Shown here in pieces: positions 1 through 5,486 of a stretch of DNA of 5,486 nucleotides. The position numbers and the translations under genes were made by a program. Each line of letters starts with the position of its first letter. The first letter of the stretch is position 1. The notes under the pieces are model-generated. The model was given only the letters and a program-made list of their open reading frames with translations, was not told the origin of the DNA and did no database searches. The stretch is from an uncultured Prevotellaceae bacterium (lineage in GTDB: Bacteria; Bacteroidota; Bacteroidia; Bacteroidales; Bacteroidaceae), in the NCBI GenBank assembly GCA_946406585.1, contig CAMJLI010000142.1, positions 1 to 5,486 on the forward strand. The letters are read 5' to 3'.

Positions 1-860
1 AGATGCTCTTGTTCCATGATGTCGAGCACGGCAAGTGCTGCGGCGCATCCCAAGTGGTTGCCTCCAAATGTGGTGCCCAACTGTCCATAAACAGGTTTGA
101 ACATTGGTGATATCAGCACGCCCGACATGGGAAACCCATTGGCGATGCCTTTGGCCACGGTGATGATGTCGGGACGTATCCCAAGCCATTGGTGGGCGAA
201 GAATTTGCCGCTGCGGCCATAGCCGCATTGTATCTCGTCGCAGATGAGCACAGTGCCATTCTCTTGGCACAATGCCTGTAGTTGCTGCGCAAATGCAGGC
301 TCTGCCATGCGGATGCCGCCAACTCCTTGGATGCATTCCAAGATGCAGGCACACACATCGCCTTTTCCCAGTTCGGCTTTCCATGCATCTATGTCGTTGA
401 GTGGCAGGTAGGTGACATGTCCGTTGGCGTTGATGGGTGCTATGATTTTTGGATTGTCGGTGGCTTCCACAGCAAGCGATGTCCTGCCATGGAACGCTTT
501 CTGTGCCACCAGGACTCGAGTGCGACCGTTTGTGAATGAGGCGAGCTTCAGCGCATTCTCGTTGGCTTCAGCGCCACTGTTCACCAAGAATAGTTGGTAG
601 TCGTCATAGCCGCTGATGGGGCCAAGCCGCTTGGCCAACTGTCTTTGCAGGTCGTTGACCACTGAGTTTGAGTAAAAGCCCAATGTGGCTGCCTGGCGGC
701 TTACCGCTTCCACATAGTGCGGATGGCAATGCCCTATGCTGATGACGGCATGGCCGCCATATAGGTCGAGGTATTCAGTGCCTTTGTCGTCCCATACTTT
801 GCACCCTTGGCCTTTCACTATGTTGACATCGAAAAGTGGGTATACGTCGAATAGTTTCAT
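1..860 (-). CDS. argD: N-acylornithine aminotransferase (ArgD), C-terminus cut off by window edge
   Basis: This is a cytosolic class-III PLP aminotransferase. It interconverts N-acylglutamate semialdehyde and N-acylornithine with glutamate as amino donor, the fourth step of arginine synthesis. About 286 residues are visible of the roughly 375-400 usual for the family. Visible motifs are: LYGGHAVISIGHCHP (33-47), the cofactor phosphate loop NSGAEANENALKLA (94-107), FHGRT (123-127) whose aromatic-His pair faces the PLP ring, DEIQCGYGRSG (208-218) with Asp208 for the pyridine nitrogen, TVAKGIANGFP (234-244) with Lys237 as Schiff-base lysine, and GTTFGGNHLGC (262-272). The start at 860 is firm because an in-frame TAG lies directly before the ATG. 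The gene is last of the visible arginine genes, 75 bp after argC, with no promoter seen in that gap. The usual 'EPIQGEGG' loop reads ECIQGVGG (175-182), which I recall as close to the Bacteroidales form. Whether the acyl group is acetyl or succinyl cannot be read from the sequence. Confidence 0.96.
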   Translation of the reverse strand, partial: MKLFDVYPLFDVNIVKGQGCKVWDDKGTEYLDLYGGHAVISIGHCHPHYVEAVSRQAATLGFYSNSVVNDLQRQLAKRLGPISGYDDYQLFLVNSGAEANENALKLASFTNGRTRVLVAQKAFHGRTSLAVEATDNPKIIAPINANGHVTYLPLNDIDAWKAELGKGDVCACILECIQGVGGIRMAEPAFAQQLQALCQENGTVLICDEIQCGYGRSGKFFAHQWLGIRPDIITVAKGIANGFPMSGVLISPMFKPVYGQLGTTFGGNHLGCAAALAVLDIMEQEH

Positions 861-935
861 CTATAAATGATGTATGTATGATGTTTTTGTTCTGTCTCCG
901 TTTCCGTGCATTGTGAGTGTTTGGCTCCTTGTCTT

Positions 936-1904
936 TCAGAAAGCGGAGGGTTTCAGTCTCAGTCCGGCAGTCTCGTCGATGCCGAACATGATGTTCATGT
1001 TTTGCACTGCTTGTCCTACGGCTCCTTTAAGCAGGTTGTCGATGCAGGATGTGACCAGCAGTTTGTCGTCGTATTTCTCGCAGTGCACGAGAGCCTTGTT
1101 TGTGTTTACTACCTGTTTCAGGTCTATGGGCTTTTCTACATAATGTGTGAATGGGGCATCGGAGTAGAATTTCTTGTATGCGTCTACGATGTCATCGATG
1201 TTGGCATTGGTCTTCACCACCTCGGTGGCAAAGATTCCACGTGCGAAGTCACCGCGATATGGTATGAAGTCTATTGAAGCATCCAACTGCCCTTGCACTT
1301 GCAGCAGGCTTTGTCTTATCTCCGGTACATGCTGGTGGCGGAAAGCCTTGTAAATGCTCATGTTGTTGTTCCGCCAAGAGAAGTGTGTGGTTCCTGTTGG
1401 TTTTTGTCCTGCCCCCGTGCTCCCGGTGATGGCATTCACCGGTATGTCGCCAGAGAGGATTCCCATGCTTGCTGCAGGCAATAGTCCTAATTGTATTGCT
1501 GTTGCGAAGCACCCTGGATTGGCTACATGGATGGCTTTCTCTATCTTGTCGCGGTTGATTTCCGGCAGTCCGTATACGAAATCGTTGCCCGGTGATGCCA
1601 AGCGGAAGTCCTGGGCAAGGTCGATTATTCTCACATTTGATGGCACGGGATGTTCCTTCAGGAAAGCCTCGCTTTTCCCATGTCCGAAACACAGGAAGAT
1701 GACGTCAACCTGGTCGAATGGCATCGTGTCTGTGAACAACATGTCGGTGTCTCCGTATAGGCCTTCATGCACGTCGGAAACAGGATTCCCTGCGTTGCTC
1801 TCGCTATTTGCAAAGAGGATTTCCGCATTGGGGTGGTTGAGGAGCAGTCGGATGAGTTCTCCGCCTGTGTAGCCGGCTGCTCCAAGAATGCCTGCTTTTA
1901 TCAT
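936..1904 (-). CDS. argC: N-acyl-gamma-glutamyl-phosphate reductase (ArgC)
   Basis: This enzyme catalyses NADPH-dependent reduction of N-acyl-gamma-glutamyl phosphate to the semialdehyde, the third step of arginine synthesis, in the cytosol. At 322 residues it is a normal length for the shorter ArgC type. An N-terminal Rossmann fold starts with GILGAAGYTGGEL (5-17). The catalytic cysteine is Cys132 in ANPGCFATA (128-136). GSTGAGQKPTGTTHF (161-175) and HQHVPEI (190-196) form the substrate pocket and carry the catalytic histidine. The C-terminal LLKGAVGQAVQNMN (291-304) is the dimer and cofactor signature. The start codon overlaps the stop of the upstream PspC-like gene by 4 bp (ATGA), implying translational coupling. 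The product feeds ArgD, encoded next. As with ArgD, the N-acyl group may be succinyl in this lineage; that is inference from known Bacteroides biochemistry. Confidence 0.97.
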   Translation of the reverse strand: MIKAGILGAAGYTGGELIRLLLNHPNAEILFANSESNAGNPVSDVHEGLYGDTDMLFTDTMPFDQVDVIFLCFGHGKSEAFLKEHPVPSNVRIIDLAQDFRLASPGNDFVYGLPEINRDKIEKAIHVANPGCFATAIQLGLLPAASMGILSGDIPVNAITGSTGAGQKPTGTTHFSWRNNNMSIYKAFRHQHVPEIRQSLLQVQGQLDASIDFIPYRGDFARGIFATEVVKTNANIDDIVDAYKKFYSDAPFTHYVEKPIDLKQVVNTNKALVHCEKYDDKLLVTSCIDNLLKGAVGQAVQNMNIMFGIDETAGLRLKPSAF

Positions 1905-2098
1905 ACGATACTATTTTTTTTGGGAGCGAGAAGCCATAGTATCAAGTAGAGCATCAGTCCGCAGCCGTATCCGAAGATAAGCAGAAGGAATGCAACTCTC
2001 ACCAACAGCGAGTCGATGTTGAAGTATTCGGCGATTCCACCGCAGACGCCAGCCACTTTCTTGTCGGTGTCAGACAAATAAAATTTTTTTTGATCCAT
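1901..2098 (-). CDS. Small PspC-domain membrane protein inside the arginine operon
   Basis: This 65-residue protein consists almost entirely of one PspC domain. A short charged N-terminus (MDQKKFYLSDTDKK) is followed by the family signature KKVAGVCGGIAEYFNID (13-29), then LVRVAFLL and a long hydrophobic stretch to WLLAPK, roughly residues 32-58, which should be one or two membrane passes. A short basic tail (KKNSIV) follows. PspC in enterobacteria is an inner-membrane partner of the phage-shock response; small stand-alone PspC proteins like this one are mostly uncharacterised. It starts 5 bp after argG stops and its TGA overlaps the argC ATG, so it must be made from the arginine transcript. 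No link to arginine metabolism is visible in the protein. Two A8 tracts occur in its coding strand, one at codons 3-5 and one near codons 60-62. Domain assignment is strong; function is unknown. Confidence 0.9.
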   Translation of the reverse strand: MDQKKFYLSDTDKKVAGVCGGIAEYFNIDSLLVRVAFLLLIFGYGCGLMLYLILWLLAPKKNSIV

Positions 2099-2103
2099 GT
2101 TTT

Positions 2104-3303
2104 TTATCTTTTTTCTTTAGGATGTATGCCATAGTAGGCACGAAGCGGGGTGCTTAGCACCTTGATGAATCCCTTGGCGTCGTCGGCTGTCCAACCACGT
2201 TGCATTTCTCCATATTCGCCGAGTTTCGATTTCAGAAGGTCGTCGGGTGAGTCCACTCCCACGGTTTCGAAACCTAATGGGCGCAAACGCAGGATGACGG
2301 TGCCGTTGACATTGCGTTGTGAACTGGTGAGCATGGCTTCAATGTCAGGCATGACAGGCTCCAGGTATTGGCTTTCGTGCAAGAACATGCCATACCAGTT
2401 TCCCAACTGGTCTTTCCAGTATTGCTGCCATTTGCTCAGTGTGTGCTTCTCAAGCAGGCGGTGTGCCTCTATTATCAGTTTGGGGGCTGCCGCTTCAAAG
2501 CCCACGCGGCCCTTGATGCCTATGATGGTGTCGCCCACATTGCAGTCGCGGCCGATGCCGTAGGCAGAACCTATTTCCTCTATCTTTTGGATGGCGGAAA
2601 TCTTGTCTTCGTATTTCTCGCCGTCAACGGCCACAATCTCGCCATGCTCGAAAGTGATGCGCAGTTCGGATTCCTCGTTCCGGGTGACGTGTTTCAAATA
2701 TGCTTCCTCAGGAAGTCCTTGTTTGGAGTCAAGTATTTCTCCTCCACAGATGCTTGTGCCCCATATGCCTACGTTGTATGAGTATTTCAGTCGTGCGAAG
2801 TCGGCTGAAAACCCATGTTGGTTGAGATAGTCCACCTCTTCCTGGCGTGTGAGGGCTTGGTCGCGGGTGAGAGTGATGATTTCCACTCCCGGCGCCATTA
2901 CGAGGAATGTCATGTCGAAGCGTATCTGGTCGTTGCCGGCACCGGTGGAGCCATGTGCTATGGCATCGGCGCCGATTTCGCGGGCATAGCGTGCTATGGC
3001 GAGTGCTTGGAAAATGCGCTCTGAGGATACTGAGATGGGGTAGCAGTTGTTGCGTAGCACGTTGCCCCAAATCATGTATTTCAGGGATTTCTCGTAGTAT
3101 TCTTGAGTCACGTCCAGTGTGACGTATGCCTTTGCTCCAAGGCGATAGGCGTTTTCTTCGTTCTTCTTCAATTGCTCTTCGCTGAATCCGCCTGTATTTG
3201 CGCATGCTGCATACACTTCGTTTCCTTCGTTGGCCAGGCGCATGACAGTGTAGCTGGTGTCAAGGCCTCCGGAAAAGGCCACTACAATTTTCTTCTTTGA
3301 CAT
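2104..3303 (-). CDS. argG: Argininosuccinate synthase (ArgG)
   Basis: ArgG joins citrulline and aspartate, using ATP, to give argininosuccinate, the penultimate step of arginine synthesis. The protein is cytosolic and normally a tetramer. The 399-residue length matches the family. The N-terminal ATP-pyrophosphatase motif AFSGGLDTS is at 9-17. HGSTGAGNDQIRFD (117-130) is the citrulline/aspartate-binding segment with its conserved Asn-Asp-Gln. YSYNVGIWGTSICGG (174-188) and GIKGRVGFEAAAP (262-274) are the other family blocks. Residues from about 275 form the C-terminal oligomerisation region. The wording (for example SVSSERIFQALAIARYA at 91-107) differs from proteobacterial ArgG and fits the Bacteroidetes subgroup. 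The gene begins 34 bp after the GNAT gene, with an A-rich leader and no clear Shine-Dalgarno sequence, and ends 5 bp before the PspC-like gene. Confidence 0.97.
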   Translation of the reverse strand: MSKKKIVVAFSGGLDTSYTVMRLANEGNEVYAACANTGGFSEEQLKKNEENAYRLGAKAYVTLDVTQEYYEKSLKYMIWGNVLRNNCYPISVSSERIFQALAIARYAREIGADAIAHGSTGAGNDQIRFDMTFLVMAPGVEIITLTRDQALTRQEEVDYLNQHGFSADFARLKYSYNVGIWGTSICGGEILDSKQGLPEEAYLKHVTRNEESELRITFEHGEIVAVDGEKYEDKISAIQKIEEIGSAYGIGRDCNVGDTIIGIKGRVGFEAAAPKLIIEAHRLLEKHTLSKWQQYWKDQLGNWYGMFLHESQYLEPVMPDIEAMLTSSQRNVNGTVILRLRPLGFETVGVDSPDDLLKSKLGEYGEMQRGWTADDAKGFIKVLSTPLRAYYGIHPKEKR

Positions 3304-3337
3304 AAATATGATATGGTAATTGTTGTTTGTTCGGTTG

Positions 3338-3928
3338 TTATTTCTCCAATTGTTTGATGCGTTCCAACACTTCCGTGGGTATCTTGGCAGGAAGGTGTTC
3401 TTCTGGGTCGTAGAGCATGGCCGTGCATATGCAGTACTTGCGGTTGGTGCGTTTCAAGATGTCCACGTTGACGCAACCTTCGCAGCCACGCCAGAATGCT
3501 TCGTCGTCTGTGAGGTCGTCGAAGGTTACAGGCTGATAACCCAACTGTGTGTTCATGGCCATCACGGCTGCACCACTGGTCAGACTGAATATCTTTGCAT
3601 GTGGCCATCGTGTTCGTGCCAGCGAGAAGGTCATTTCCTTGATGCGCTTGGCCACGCCGCGTCCACGATAAGTGGGATGGACTATCAGGCCGGAAGTGGT
3701 GACATAGTGCTTGTTGCCCCAAGTCTCAATGTAGCTGAATCCGGCAAAATTGTCACCATCAAGGGCTATGACGGCTTTTGCTTCGCGTATCTTTGTCACC
3801 AAATATTCGTGGGTGCGCTTGGCTATGCCAGTGCCTCTCACCTTTGCTGCATCTGCAATTGTTTCCAGTATGGTGTCTACATATTTTTCATGAGTGGAGT
3901 CGGCCACCAATACTCTTATTTCTTCCAT
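3338..3928 (-). CDS. Stand-alone GNAT acyltransferase, probable N-acylglutamate synthase
   Basis: This 196-residue protein has a GNAT fold. The acyl-CoA pyrophosphate loop is YRGRGVAKR (87-95), preceded by the beta-4 strand TTSGLIVHP (77-85) and followed by FSLTSGAAVMAMNTQLGYQPV (residues 114-134). There is no amino-acid-kinase domain, so it is neither classical ArgA nor ArgJ. Its place between argR and argG, in an operon with argC and argD, argues that it acylates glutamate, the first committed step of arginine synthesis. I recall that the Bacteroides thetaiotaomicron gene at this position was assigned this role by mutant phenotypes, with succinyl as the likely acyl group; I cannot check that here. 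A C-terminal extension carries Cys149, Cys152, Cys166 and Cys168 (CX2C-X13-CXC), which could bind zinc. An in-frame TAA sits 6 bases before the ATG, so the start is secure. Fold is certain; substrate is inferred. Confidence 0.85.
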   Translation of the reverse strand: MEEIRVLVADSTHEKYVDTILETIADAAKVRGTGIAKRTHEYLVTKIREAKAVIALDGDNFAGFSYIETWGNKHYVTTSGLIVHPTYRGRGVAKRIKEMTFSLARTRWPHAKIFSLTSGAAVMAMNTQLGYQPVTFDDLTDDEAFWRGCEGCVNVDILKRTNRKYCICTAMLYDPEEHLPAKIPTEVLERIKQLEK

Positions 3929-3975
3929 TTCTTATTTTGTTGCTTGGTCTGTTTGTCTTCATGTTCTCCCATGCC

Positions 3976-4452
3976 TCATCTCATGGTGCCGAGGATGGGA
4001 GTTAGGTCTTTGATGACAGCTTCGCGTGTGCTGCCTTCCTTGATGACGATGAAAATGGTGTCATCTCCTGCTATCGTACCGATGAGGCTGGGTATGTCGC
4101 TGTTGTCTATGTTGTAGGCGATGCTGCTGGCATAGCCTGGTCGTGTCTTTATCACTCCCATGTTGCCGGAGAAGCTGATGGATACGAAACCAGAGCTTTG
4201 CAGCATTTCGGTAGCCATTTTTGGGGTGGTGATGCGTTTGTACATAGTGTCATTTGGAAGCACATAAACGTATTTGCCGTTCATGCTTGCTGCCTTGGCA
4301 ACCTTCAATTGCTTTAGGTCTCGGCTTAGCGTCGCTTGGGTTAGTTTGAACCCTTCTTTTTCTAGTGCCTGAAGCACTTCTTCTTGGCTGCCAAGCTCCA
4401 TGCTGGAGATAAGCATCTTTAGTGCTTCCATTCTGTTGTTTTTAACCTTCAT
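3976..4452 (-). CDS. argR: Arginine repressor (ArgR)
   Basis: This is an arginine-responsive transcription regulator of 158 residues, close to the family norm of about 150. The N-terminal winged helix includes GSQEEVLQALEKEGF (21-35) and TQATLSRDLKQLKVAK (38-53), whose Ser43-Arg44 pair contacts the ARG box. The C-terminal oligomerisation and arginine-binding domain includes KTRPGYASSIAYNID (102-116) and GTIAGDDTIFIV (125-136), with Asp130-Asp131 as the arginine-binding acidic pair. A TTG at 4482 would extend the frame by 10 codons, but it lies inside the -7 promoter element, so the ATG at 4452 is the start. It is the first gene of the arginine cluster and ends 47 bp before the GNAT gene. A candidate ARG box sits in its leader, suggesting that ArgR represses its own operon when arginine is plentiful. 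Confidence 0.96.
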   Translation of the reverse strand: MKVKNNRMEALKMLISSMELGSQEEVLQALEKEGFKLTQATLSRDLKQLKVAKAASMNGKYVYVLPNDTMYKRITTPKMATEMLQSSGFVSISFSGNMGVIKTRPGYASSIAYNIDNSDIPSLIGTIAGDDTIFIVIKEGSTREAVIKDLTPILGTMR

Positions 4453-4455
4453 AGA

Positions 4456-4469
4456 CGTATAATTATTCT
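4456..4469. promoter_or_regulatory. Candidate ARG box (ArgR operator) in the argR leader
   Basis: The plus strand reads CGTATAATTATTCT. Against the 14-bp ARG-box core TGAAT-WWWW-ATTCA, 11 positions agree (four of them only need to be A or T). The inner 12 bases (4457-4468) are a near-perfect inverted repeat. The site lies a few bases downstream of the inferred transcription start and just before the argR ATG, a sensible place for autorepression. The box is degenerate and the region AT-rich, and the consensus comes from E. coli and Bacillus, so this is a candidate only. Confidence 0.45.
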
Positions 4470-4479
4470 TTTTGCGATG

Positions 4480-4511
4480 CAAAAGTATTGGTTTTTATAC
4501 AAACCGCCAAA
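4480..4511 (-). promoter_or_regulatory. Bacteroidetes-type promoter for argR and the arginine operon
   Basis: On the minus strand a TTTG at 4511-4508 is followed, after exactly 20 bp, by TACTTTTG at 4487-4480. This matches the primary sigma consensus of Bacteroides and relatives (-33 TTTG, 19-21 bp, -7 TAnnTTTG). Transcription should begin near 4474, giving a leader of about 20 bases before the argR ATG. A second TTTG at 4503-4500 is too close to serve as the -33 element. No comparable promoter was found in the gaps between the downstream arginine genes, so this one probably drives them all. Confidence 0.75.
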
Positions 4512-4650
4512 TATTTATGCGATTTTCTTGTACTATTTGTGTGATTTGTTGTTGTTTGAACACTTTATACCTTTGTCAGTCATGAAGATATCTTCCCAAG
4601 GCGCTTGCAGCCTGTCTTTTGCCAACCAAGAATTTGATTGTGTTTTCTGC
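4512..4650. other. Intergenic stretch without a supported gene
   Basis: Between the terminator of the Bax inhibitor-like gene and the argR promoter I see no convincing coding frame, tRNA or repeat. The only structure is a perfect 12-bp palindrome, GAAGATATCTTC, at 4584-4595. A palindrome of that length is expected about once by chance in a window this long. It lies too far upstream of the promoter (about 75 bp from the -33 element) to be an obvious repressor site. Confidence 0.5.
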
Positions 4651-4684
4651 TTAAAAGAAAAGGGAACTCTCATGGCGAGTTCCC
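4651..4684 (-). terminator. Rho-independent terminator of the Bax inhibitor-like gene
   Basis: On the minus strand GGGAACTC (4684-4677) and GAGTTCCC (4669-4662) form a perfect 8-bp stem around a 7-base loop (4676-4670). The tail TTTTCTTTTAA (4661-4651) follows directly. It begins 57 bp after the stop codon of the membrane-protein gene and separates that transcript from the arginine operon. On the plus strand the tail after the stem is poor in T, so it should work mainly in the minus direction. Confidence 0.85.
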
Positions 4685-4741
4685 CCTTGTTTAATGTGTT
4701 GACTTTGTTTTTATTTGTCTTTTGAATGCTTTCTTTACCGA

Positions 4742-5482
4742 TTAGTCTCTCCTGCCGAAAATGCGAAGAAGGTACAGGAAGAGGTTGATGAAGTCGAGAT
4801 AAAGTGTAAGTGCTCCCAATAGGGCAAGCTTTTGTGCGCTTGCGTCAGCATATTCAATGCTGCTGCACATTTCCTTTATCTTTTGGGAATCGTATGCTGT
4901 GAGGCCGACGAAAATCAGCACTCCCGCATAGCTGAGAAGCAGGTCGAAACCGGCACTCTTCACAAGGAACAAGTTCACCAAAGTGGCAATAATTATCCCT
5001 ATCAGTCCCATTAGCAGCAATTTACCCATCCCCGACAGGTCTTTCTTGGTTGTATATCCATATAGAGCCATGGCTCCAAATGTGCCTGCAGTGATGAAGA
5101 ACACGTTGCCTATGGTGCTGATGTCGTATATGATGAATATCGATGACAGCGTGGCACCGTTTATTACGGAATAGAGTATGAATAGCAGTGTGGCTGTTGT
5201 CAGCGACAATTTGTTTATGGCTGCACTGAGACCGATGACCAGAGCCAGTTCGGCTATTATCATTCCCCATAGCAAGCCTGAGTTGGACATAAGTGTGAAT
5301 ATGAACCCTGATTGTGCAACGTAGAAGGCGGTGAATCCTGTGATGACAAGGGCAAGGGTCATCCAAACATATACTTTGCGCATGAGCACGCCAAATGCTT
5401 GAGATTGATATCTTTCTCTCTCTTGAGCGTTCAAGCTGCTTTCGCGCTCTTTGATTATTGATGCTAAATCTCTTTCGTTCAT
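4742..5482 (-). CDS. Bax inhibitor-1 (TMBIM/YccA-like) family membrane protein
   Basis: This is a complete 246-residue integral membrane protein with seven likely transmembrane segments, near residues 38-56, 70-88, 94-119, 125-145, 153-173, 180-197 and 218-240. About 35 hydrophilic, charged N-terminal residues precede them and are probably cytoplasmic. Family signatures are GLTAYDSQKIK (193-203) and LTLYLDFINLFLYLLR (225-240). Asp198 and Asp230 align with the aspartate pair that acts as pH sensor in the Bacillus YetJ calcium-leak channel; here the loop between them is about eight residues longer. Bacterial members are tied to calcium leak or to modulation of FtsH proteolysis, and the role here cannot be decided from sequence. 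The start at 5482 gives a normal length, but only four upstream bases are visible, so promoter and leader are unknown. A terminator follows, so it is transcribed separately from the arginine genes. Confidence 0.93.
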   Translation of the reverse strand: MNERDLASIIKERESSLNAQERERYQSQAFGVLMRKVYVWMTLALVITGFTAFYVAQSGFIFTLMSNSGLLWGMIIAELALVIGLSAAINKLSLTTATLLFILYSVINGATLSSIFIIYDISTIGNVFFITAGTFGAMALYGYTTKKDLSGMGKLLLMGLIGIIIATLVNLFLVKSAGFDLLLSYAGVLIFVGLTAYDSQKIKEMCSSIEYADASAQKLALLGALTLYLDFINLFLYLLRIFGRRD

Positions 5483-5486
5483 AATT

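Noticed and set aside
1354..1872. Plus-strand open frame of 172 codons
   Set aside because: It is fully antisense to argC and its translation is low-complexity with no family resemblance.
3916..3972. Tiny lysine- and glutamine-rich frame (18 codons) between argR and the GNAT gene on the minus strand
   Set aside because: It overlaps the ATG of the GNAT gene, has no family support, and its composition simply reflects the purine-rich leader.
3320..4117. Long open frame (265 codons) on the plus strand
   Set aside because: It lies opposite the GNAT gene and the end of argR, both clear family members. The translation has no recognisable domain, so it is a shadow frame.
4453..4482. TTG start that would extend ArgR by ten residues
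   Set aside because: The TTG falls within the -7 element, upstream of the inferred transcription start, and the ATG at 4452 gives the normal family length.
4584..4595. Perfect 12-bp palindrome GAAGATATCTTC
   Set aside because: About one such palindrome is expected by chance in 5.5 kb. It is not repeated and is remote from the promoter core.
4477..4725. Plus-strand open frame in the intergenic region
   Set aside because: It runs across the argR promoter and the terminator hairpin, which have better support, and its translation resembles no family. It has no promoter of its own that I can see.
1..5486. Mobile elements, CRISPR arrays, tRNA or rRNA genes, toxin-antitoxin or defence genes
   Set aside because: I saw no terminal inverted repeats, regularly spaced repeats, transposase motifs, cloverleaf-like sequences or defence-type domains on either strand.

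Overview
The window reads as chromosomal DNA from the Bacteroidales, probably a Prevotella-like lineage. This rests on three things: protein wording typical of that group (ArgD starting MKLFDVYPLFD and carrying 'IQGVGG', and an ArgG with 'HGSTGAGNDQIRFD'); a promoter of the Bacteroidetes type (TTTG, 20 bp, TAnnTTTG) in front of argR; and A-rich leaders without clear Shine-Dalgarno sequences. The genus is inference. All convincing genes lie on the minus strand, so transcription runs from high to low coordinates.

Region 1 (5482 to 4742) is a complete Bax inhibitor-1/TMBIM-family membrane protein. A hairpin with a U-rich tail at 4684-4651 closes its transcript. Its own promoter lies outside the window.

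Region 2 (about 4650 to 4453) is intergenic. It contains the argR promoter (4511-4480) and, between the inferred transcription start and the argR start codon, an AT-rich near-palindrome at 4456-4469 that resembles an ARG box. The part farther from argR (4650-4512) holds no gene I can support.

Region 3 (4452 to 1, running off the left edge) is a tight arginine biosynthesis operon: argR, a stand-alone GNAT acyltransferase that is the likely N-acylglutamate synthase, argG, a 65-residue PspC-domain membrane protein, argC, and argD (3' end missing). Gaps are 47, 34 and 5 bp, then a 4-bp ATGA overlap, then 75 bp. No internal terminator is visible. The genes cover the first pathway step (GNAT), the third (ArgC), the fourth (ArgD) and the penultimate one (ArgG). 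The kinase ArgB, the transcarbamylase, the deacylase and ArgH are not in the window. Bacteroides fragilis is known to use a succinylated-ornithine transcarbamylase, so the acyl group here may be succinyl rather than acetyl. The sequence alone does not decide this.

Most of the window is well-understood metabolism. The unusual elements are the PspC-like protein translationally coupled to argC, the four-cysteine pattern in the GNAT enzyme, and the candidate autoregulatory operator. I do not see evidence for a wholly new system.
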